This document shows positions 59,301-64,000 of a stretch of DNA of 64,000 bases, in pieces. Where the stretch lies: NCBI GenBank assembly GCA_950097015.1, contig CATNEN010000029.1:2424001-2488000 (forward strand). Direction: 5' to 3'. A program made the translations under genes and the position numbers. Under the pieces are notes generated by a model. It saw only the letters and a list, made by a program, of their open reading frames with translations, did no database searches and was not told where the DNA came from. Each line of letters begins with the position of its first letter. The stretch's first letter is position 1. The stretch is from Macrostomum hystrix (Eukaryota; Platyhelminthes; Macrostomidae).

Positions 59301-61361
59301 TCCCGTGTCTCATCTCTTCCCTGTCTCATCTCTTCCCTGTCTAATCTCTTCCCTGTCGGATCTCTCCCCTGTCTCATCTCTCCCCTGTCTAATCTCTCCC
59401 CTGTCTAATCTCTCCCGTGTCTCATCTCTTCCCTGTCTCATCTCTCCCCTGTCTAATCTATCCCCTGTCTGATCTCTCCCCTGTCTCATAAGATGCAGAC
59501 ACTAAGTCACTGTATCTAAACCTGAAGCTAAATTTGCCGAGTTCAAAGAAATCTTCGCATACCAACAACTCGTGAGCCACAGTCATTAAGCAGGACACGA
59601 GGGTCCTCCCCGCCTCCATCTTGTTTCGTTCGTTCTGTCACCTGTCAGTGGGGACTGACTGAACTAGAAAGTGAATTTTGACTCCATCTCTGCCTGACTA
59701 GAAATGCCAAGCATACATTGATGGATCTTTTGTGTTTTCTAAGACTGAAACACAAGTCGAAGAAAGCAGAAGCTTCAAATGCATTTGTGGTGAGCGGGAA
59801 ACAGAGGGAGCCGATGCAATCTAGGCCCAGTTCCATTATTGGCATCCGGTTATAAACAAATAAGTAAAAATATATAATCGACTATGTATAGCAGACAATC
59901 AATTTTCTGATGCTCAACACAATTTTCTCCCCTCCCCACTTTTAAAGTGTCTGTAGAATGATCTGCATTCCTAAACTATACTTAAAAAAAGTTTTTCCAT
60001 AGACAAAACTGGCGCCCCTGTCTTCACTGCTACTGTCAGGAATAGCCAAGTTGTCAAATCGATTTCAACATCTAATACGGATGGCCAATCACTCTATAGT
60101 AGAAAATGAAACACTGTTTTCCCATCTACTAAAGATGGCTTGTTTGTTTATGCCCTGTATATAGGCATGATTGATTCTCTCTTGCTGTTGGGTTCTCTAA
60201 AATTAAAAATTACTCCCTATTTCCCCCCCCCACACACACACACAAATTAGTGAGGGAACAATAGAACAATAGATTATTTCAAAGAGGTTGCTATAATTAC
60301 TAGTTTGCGTTTTGAGTTGTTCTCTCTTTGTTGGCGCAGTGTTGTTCAAAGCAATGCATTCTATATAGTATAATTGTTTTCTTTCATTTTCGACAATTTC
60401 GTATAAACCTGCGGCCCGCTGTGCCATACGCTTGTCATTCAACCGACTCCACGTCACTCCGGCCGCATCAGCAACTTGCAGCCTTGCAGCCTCCCCGTGT
60501 GTGTTTCTGCATCAGAACCCGCCCGCTGATGAATGAAACCCGCCGCCATTTCAATTCCCAGCTGGCAGTGGAGGGACACAACAACGGGGGGTGGGGGGGG
60601 AGCGCCGAAGGGAAAACAGTAAAACAAGCCGAGCTCCCATGGGGCAGAGAAGATAACGAGATTTCCAGCCAATGCCACCAGAAGATGGACACACTGTCTG
60701 TGCGGCTGAGGTTCCATTTGGATCTTTCTTGATTTCAAGTCAATTTTTATAGTCTCATTTTCTAAGGCATTCTAGAACAAAAAATTAGACAGATATTTTT
60801 CATTGATAGTACCTCCCCCAACTGCAGATTTTATACCCGCTGATTCCCAATGGCAGAGTTATCTCAAATATTGATGCTTATCGATATTATTTTTGTAGAA
60901 TTTGAAACCCAACTTTTATTATCAGAGTTCTGAAATCTAAGAAATTCAGAAGCTACTTAAGTGTGAGTGCCTGATAAGTGGCAAGTTTTTGTTTTTGCAG
61001 TTCGGCTTCCAGCTTAAACTGACTTGCTGCTGCACCTGTCCCAGATAGGTCCTGAGTTCGAGTGCACAGAAACGTCTGGGATGAGATCAAAAGTAACGAG
61101 AGTTAACCCCAGCTCCGCTCACTTGAAATAGTCATCGCGGCAGAAGATTTTGCCCTCCCTGGCAAAGCAGGAGCCCGCTGTCTCCAGGCACCGCTGGCAG
61201 TGCTGGCAGCGGAGGCAGCCGCCGTGGTACAGGCAGTCGCCGACCTGTAGGAAGTAGCGATCTGCGATTGGCTGATGGCAGGCCTGGCACCAGGCCGCGG
61301 ACTGCACCGGACTGCACGGCCTGCTGTGCCATTGGCTGGAGCGATGCTGCTGCTGCTGCTG
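50397..61361 (-). CDS. lhx2/9: LIM-homeobox transcription factor LHX2/9 (apterous class), 5' exon(s) missing
   Basis: Nuclear DNA-binding regulator; LIM domains bind LDB/Chip cofactors. Exons in transcript order: 61361-61123, 54386-53764, 51829-51525, 50915-50397; all GT-AG, phases fit, 561 aa from the first acceptor. LIM1 (about 25-79) starts WCQACHQPIADRYFLQVGD; LIM2 (about 88-146) starts CSRCGLSLNPADLVMKARE. A long linker is rich in His, Gln and Lys/Arg (GKGRPRKTSAKK). The homeodomain (about 340-400) has RVRTSFKHHQLRTMKSYF, the LHX2/9 signature, and is split by an intron before VWFQNARAKYRRSLLK, the classic LHX2/9 position. The C terminus is rich in Gln and His. LIM2 has Cys-x4-Cys (CHWPAC) instead of Cys-x2-Cys. 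No in-frame ATG precedes LIM1 in exon 1, so an upstream exon exists, probably beyond 61.4 kb or outside the window. Confidence 0.95.
52068..52266 (-). mobile_element. tRNA-derived SINE (family 1), best copy
   Basis: On the minus strand a tRNA-like head carries an A box GTGGCAGAGCGG (complement of 52244-52255) and a B box GTTCGATTC (complement of 52202-52210) at tRNA-like spacing. A non-tRNA body follows with CCGCGGAGAGAAGGCTTGGG. Related copies: 19243-19440 and 46688-46798. It sits in LHX intron 51830-53763; the rest of that intron shows nothing recognisable. Confidence 0.85.
54420..55465. repeat. 17-bp repeat (AACTTATCCAGCTTGTG), about 61 copies
   Basis: Very homogeneous array in the LHX intron between the two LIM exons (54387-61122). 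Variants: GAGCTT, CTTTTG, and a length variant ATATTTATCC occurring twice in the same context, indicating block duplication. Confidence 0.96.
55466..56444. other. LHX intron, unique stretch
   Basis: No exon is recognised. 55600-55790 and 55930-56110 look more structured (GC-balanced with several self-complementary words) than their surroundings and may be old dispersed repeats, but I cannot name them. Confidence 0.3.
56445..56860. repeat. Degenerate CTCTCTCCGCCCTCC-type 15-bp repeat
   Basis: Imperfect pyrimidine-rich array; the minus-strand frame rich in Glu/Arg/Ala is a by-product. In the LHX intron. The following 56861-58780 is unique sequence with a short CA run near 57730 and no recognisable exon. 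Confidence 0.88.
58783..59490. repeat. 16-bp repeat (TCTCTCCCCTGTCTAA), about 44 copies
   Basis: Variants CCGTGTCTCA and TTCCCTGTCTCA recur in the same order, so multi-unit blocks were duplicated. In the LHX intron; 59491-61122 beyond it holds no recognised feature. Confidence 0.95.
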
Positions 61362-61386
61362 CTGTGAAATTAAAAGGATGTGTAGA

Positions 61387-61668
61387 AGTTAGAGCGCCGG
61401 ACTCACGACTTGAAGGTCGGGGTTCGATTCCGGACTCCACTGGAACTATTTTTTAGAAGCAAGACACATTTAAATGAGTACCAGTATTAGCTGGGGTAAT
61501 TGAGGGTGGGTGTGGCATCCCCCAGTCCATGGACTGAACAGCCGTACGCAGCCTTCAGATGCGCCGCACAATGGCTGCGGCTGTGCTGTCGGCTGCACAT
61601 CTGGCCCAATTGGGGCAGGTGCAATCAATTATTATTAATATTATTATTATTACTATTGTTATTAATTA
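61387..61668 (+). mobile_element. tRNA-derived SINE (family 2) with ATT-rich tail
   Basis: The head resembles the 3' two-thirds of a tRNA (AGAGCGCCGGACTCACGACT, then AAGGTC and B box GGTTCGATTCC at 61421-61431). The body contains CCAGTCCATGGACTGAAC, shared with 21893-21985, and the element ends in an (ATT)n run at about 61628-61668. It lies just upstream, on the LHX strand, of the acceptor of the LIM1 exon (61361). Confidence 0.8.
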
Positions 61669-61785
61669 ATCGAACTCCAGACTGAGAAGTCCGGAGTTCG
61701 AATGTCTCTAATGAAAGTAAATGGTTTCCTTGAGCAAGATACATAACTTTCTGTTGCTACAGTTTGCTTAGACATGACTCAGGTA
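61669..61785 (+). mobile_element. Second SINE head abutting family 2 copy
   Basis: Directly after the ATT tail a tRNA-like segment recurs (TCCGGAGTTCGAATG with B box GAGTTCGAATG) followed by TTGAGCAAGATACATAAC, comparable to the AGAAGCAAGACACATTT in the preceding element. Truncated second copy. Confidence 0.5.
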
Positions 61786-64000
61786 GAAATCTGAGCCACA
61801 TCTTACCTGATCGTTACACAGCTCTTAATTTTAGTTATAAACAAAAAGGAATGAAAAAATCAACAAACATCATCTTCTAAATCAGTAAAAAAGTCCAACG
61901 ACACAAACTCTGCAAAAAATGGTCCATGCCCAAACGCAGCCCTTCAACAAGCCCAGACTTTGTTCTGCTTCAATCGGGAAGGCCAGCTAGAAAAAAAGAC
62001 TCGCGGAAAGACTCACGCTGGGAGCGCCTTGACTGCCTACGTGACAAAGTGACAAAATGCTTGCCGCACAATCAGCCGCATGCACTCGCAGCTACCGCCT
62101 AAACCTGTCTCTCATTTGCCTGTCTGTCTGTTCTCTCTCCTCTCGTTCTCAGGTTCGCGAATCTGCTCGAGCCGAGTCTGGGACGTCAGTCTCCTCATCC
62201 TGCTTCGTTAGAAGGGTAATTGTGAAGGAGACAAAAAGCAGCCGGGACTTGTCTCCACATTGAAGCCAGCTATTGTTGGCGCTCAACTTCACTAAAAGGA
62301 CACACACGGGCCAATTGACCCCCCGACCAGTCAGTGTTTGAAAAGTGAAGGAAAGCCAAGCTTGGCCTTGCGTTCTGTTGAACAAGCTTTTTTCTAAAAA
62401 CTATCAATTTTTTTATGATTTTGAGTCCGCGCTACTGGACCCCTTTGTTGCTATGGTCATGGCAATGGGAGTAGGGGGTCACTGCACTGAGCAGTGATGA
62501 GGAACTCAGCCTCCCGCTGAGCGACTGTGAATTTTCCACGGTTTTGTTCGAATCTGGGGGCTCCGAGTTTTTTCTCATTGTGCATTTAGCTGCGCCTGTG
62601 TCCACCTCATATTCTCACCAAACTTTAAACGGTCGCGTGACATTAAAAAAAAATAACTCGATGCAACGAACTGACAATAGAATGGTAACTGCTCGACTGC
62701 TCAGAACTCAGCACAGTAGCGGTCGTGAGGGAAGTTGAGGAGAGCAATTGTGGGCAAGTACCGGTGGTGTCTTCTCGCTCACCGGGGGGTGACTGGAGGA
62801 CGAAGAGAAAGCACAATCTGGTGTGCTTCGAATCTAGCAATCTCTGCTATTGTCTCCCATTGTCTCCACAGCACAATTGACCAGGTGCCAGTGCAGATGA
62901 CAGACTCAAGTAGCGAAACTAGAAGAAGTGCAATGAGCACTAGAATCATTCTTTGTAGAAATTGCTACTGTACAAAATAGAACAATCTTATAAATAAAGA
63001 GTTGCCACGATGGAGAAAATTTCCTAACTCAATATTCTGAACCGAGTTGAGTTTGGCTATCCAATCGGTCCATCTCGATGTGGTTAGAATTAGAGTCAGT
63101 CTTCCCATGGCTTTCCCACTCGGGTCCAGCTGTAGCGCTTAATTTTTTTTCTGAACTACCTCATGGCTGAGCACTACTTGAGCACGTCCCAAGACCTGGT
63201 CCGCAGGATGGAGGCTGAGGATGGAGAATGAGTGAACTTGGGGTTTTTTTAGCTCGAAACGGTCTGCCCAGGTGCAGGAAAAAAATCGACATTTGGTCGA
63301 GTGAAACTAGCGTTCGCGGAGGCCGCACGCACCCAATGCTGAGCTGGCAGATCTTCACAGTAAAGGATTAAGAGCGGCACAGATGTAGCCATGTTAAAGT
63401 GAGTCTCGCAGTTTAGTAAGCCTATCTATTATGTATTAGTATAGTGGGGCACGTGCATTCAAACCAGTAGAACCGAGCCGCTATGCGTCTGTCGCAACAC
63501 TTTTTTGCTCGCGCAGAGCAGAATAAGATGGGGTTGACCGGTGCGGGCAGGGAGAGGCTTCAATTATTTAAACTTTGGGGGTGTGTCCGAACTGTTTGTC
63601 AAAGCCCGCAACAAACTAATCCCCGCGTCTCGCAGTCTCCCATCTCAAGAGCGGCCCCTATATATGGTAAAAAATGGCTCCCGTTTAGAGTGACACCTGT
63701 GGATGAAGTCCGGACCCACTGGGCGGGTGCTGACGAGATGTGGTGGCCGCCGCGGGGACCCCGGGTCCACAGTTGCAGTTCAATAGCGCGGGATCTATTC
63801 TCCTTATGCCTTCTCCAGTACCCTTCCTACCTTCCCAACCTGACGGCTGCCCCCACCCGCTGGGCGGCTGAATAATTCAAGGAGGCATCTTCTCCTGCTG
63901 GCTTTTCTTCCCGGCAGAGGAGATGGAGCTCACAGCTTGCCGCGGTGGACTGGCAGCGTGGGAGGAGGCTGGGAGCGTTGGGAGCGTAGCGGGCCGGCGG
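61786..64000. other. 5' side of the LHX gene, no recognised exon
   Basis: Unique, moderately GC-rich toward 64000. The missing first LHX exon could be here or beyond the window, but no minus-strand ATG followed by a phase-0 donor with LHX-like sequence was found. Scattered open frames have no recognisable similarity. Confidence 0.4.

Noticed and set aside
61375-61445. Possible functional tRNA gene
   Set aside because: Only the B-box side is tRNA-like; the 5' acceptor stem and D arm are incomplete and the segment continues into a SINE body with an ATT tail.
63483-63875. 130-codon plus-strand open frame near the window end
   Set aside because: No domain or biased codon pattern and antisense to the expected LHX 5' region; a chance open frame in GC-rich DNA is likely.

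Overview
This window is nuclear DNA from an animal. It holds six multi-exon protein genes with canonical GT-AG introns (plus one GC-AG intron). The gene families present (tensin, LIM-homeobox LHX2/9, MFSD4-type transporter, kidney/liver-type glutaminase with ankyrin repeats, tubulin tyrosine ligase-like) are bilaterian. Introns range from 40 nt to several kb, coding exons carry many CAG/polyglutamine runs, and almost every larger intron holds its own private minisatellite. An invertebrate, possibly a flatworm or other spiralian, is plausible, but nothing here fixes the phylum.

Layout. 68-5836 (+): 3' part of a tensin gene (coiled region, Gln-rich linker, SH2, PTB); its 5' end lies outside the window. 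9731-18097 (+): complete MFSD4-like major facilitator transporter. 23344-27414 (+): complete glutaminase-family gene whose exon phases all fit, giving 691 aa. 30862-42692 (+): unrecognised Gln/Ser/Ala-rich coiled-coil protein, about 672 aa. 43775-48964 (+): TTLL (TTLL10-like) gene, about 774 aa. 50397-61361 (-): LHX2/9 (apterous class) LIM-homeobox gene lacking its first exon(s). I checked the splice phases by hand, and every joined exon chain is a multiple of three without stops.

Between and inside the genes lie more than twenty distinct tandem arrays (units of about 10 to 63 bp, up to 2.7 kb long), two tRNA-derived SINE families, hAT-type terminal repeats, and a 0.5 kb inverted-repeat (foldback) element. 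Most of the long open frames in the window are these arrays, whose unit lengths are often multiples of three; they are not proteins.

The most interesting result is that the glutaminase-family gene is structurally intact but has lost the catalytic Ser-x-x-Lys pair and most substrate-binding residues, while the family's folding signatures and ankyrin repeats remain. It looks like a conserved pseudoenzyme. The neighbouring TTLL gene also lacks several ATP/Mg ligands. The genes are functionally unrelated and do not form an operon or pathway. All homology calls are from memory of family sequences; no database search was run.
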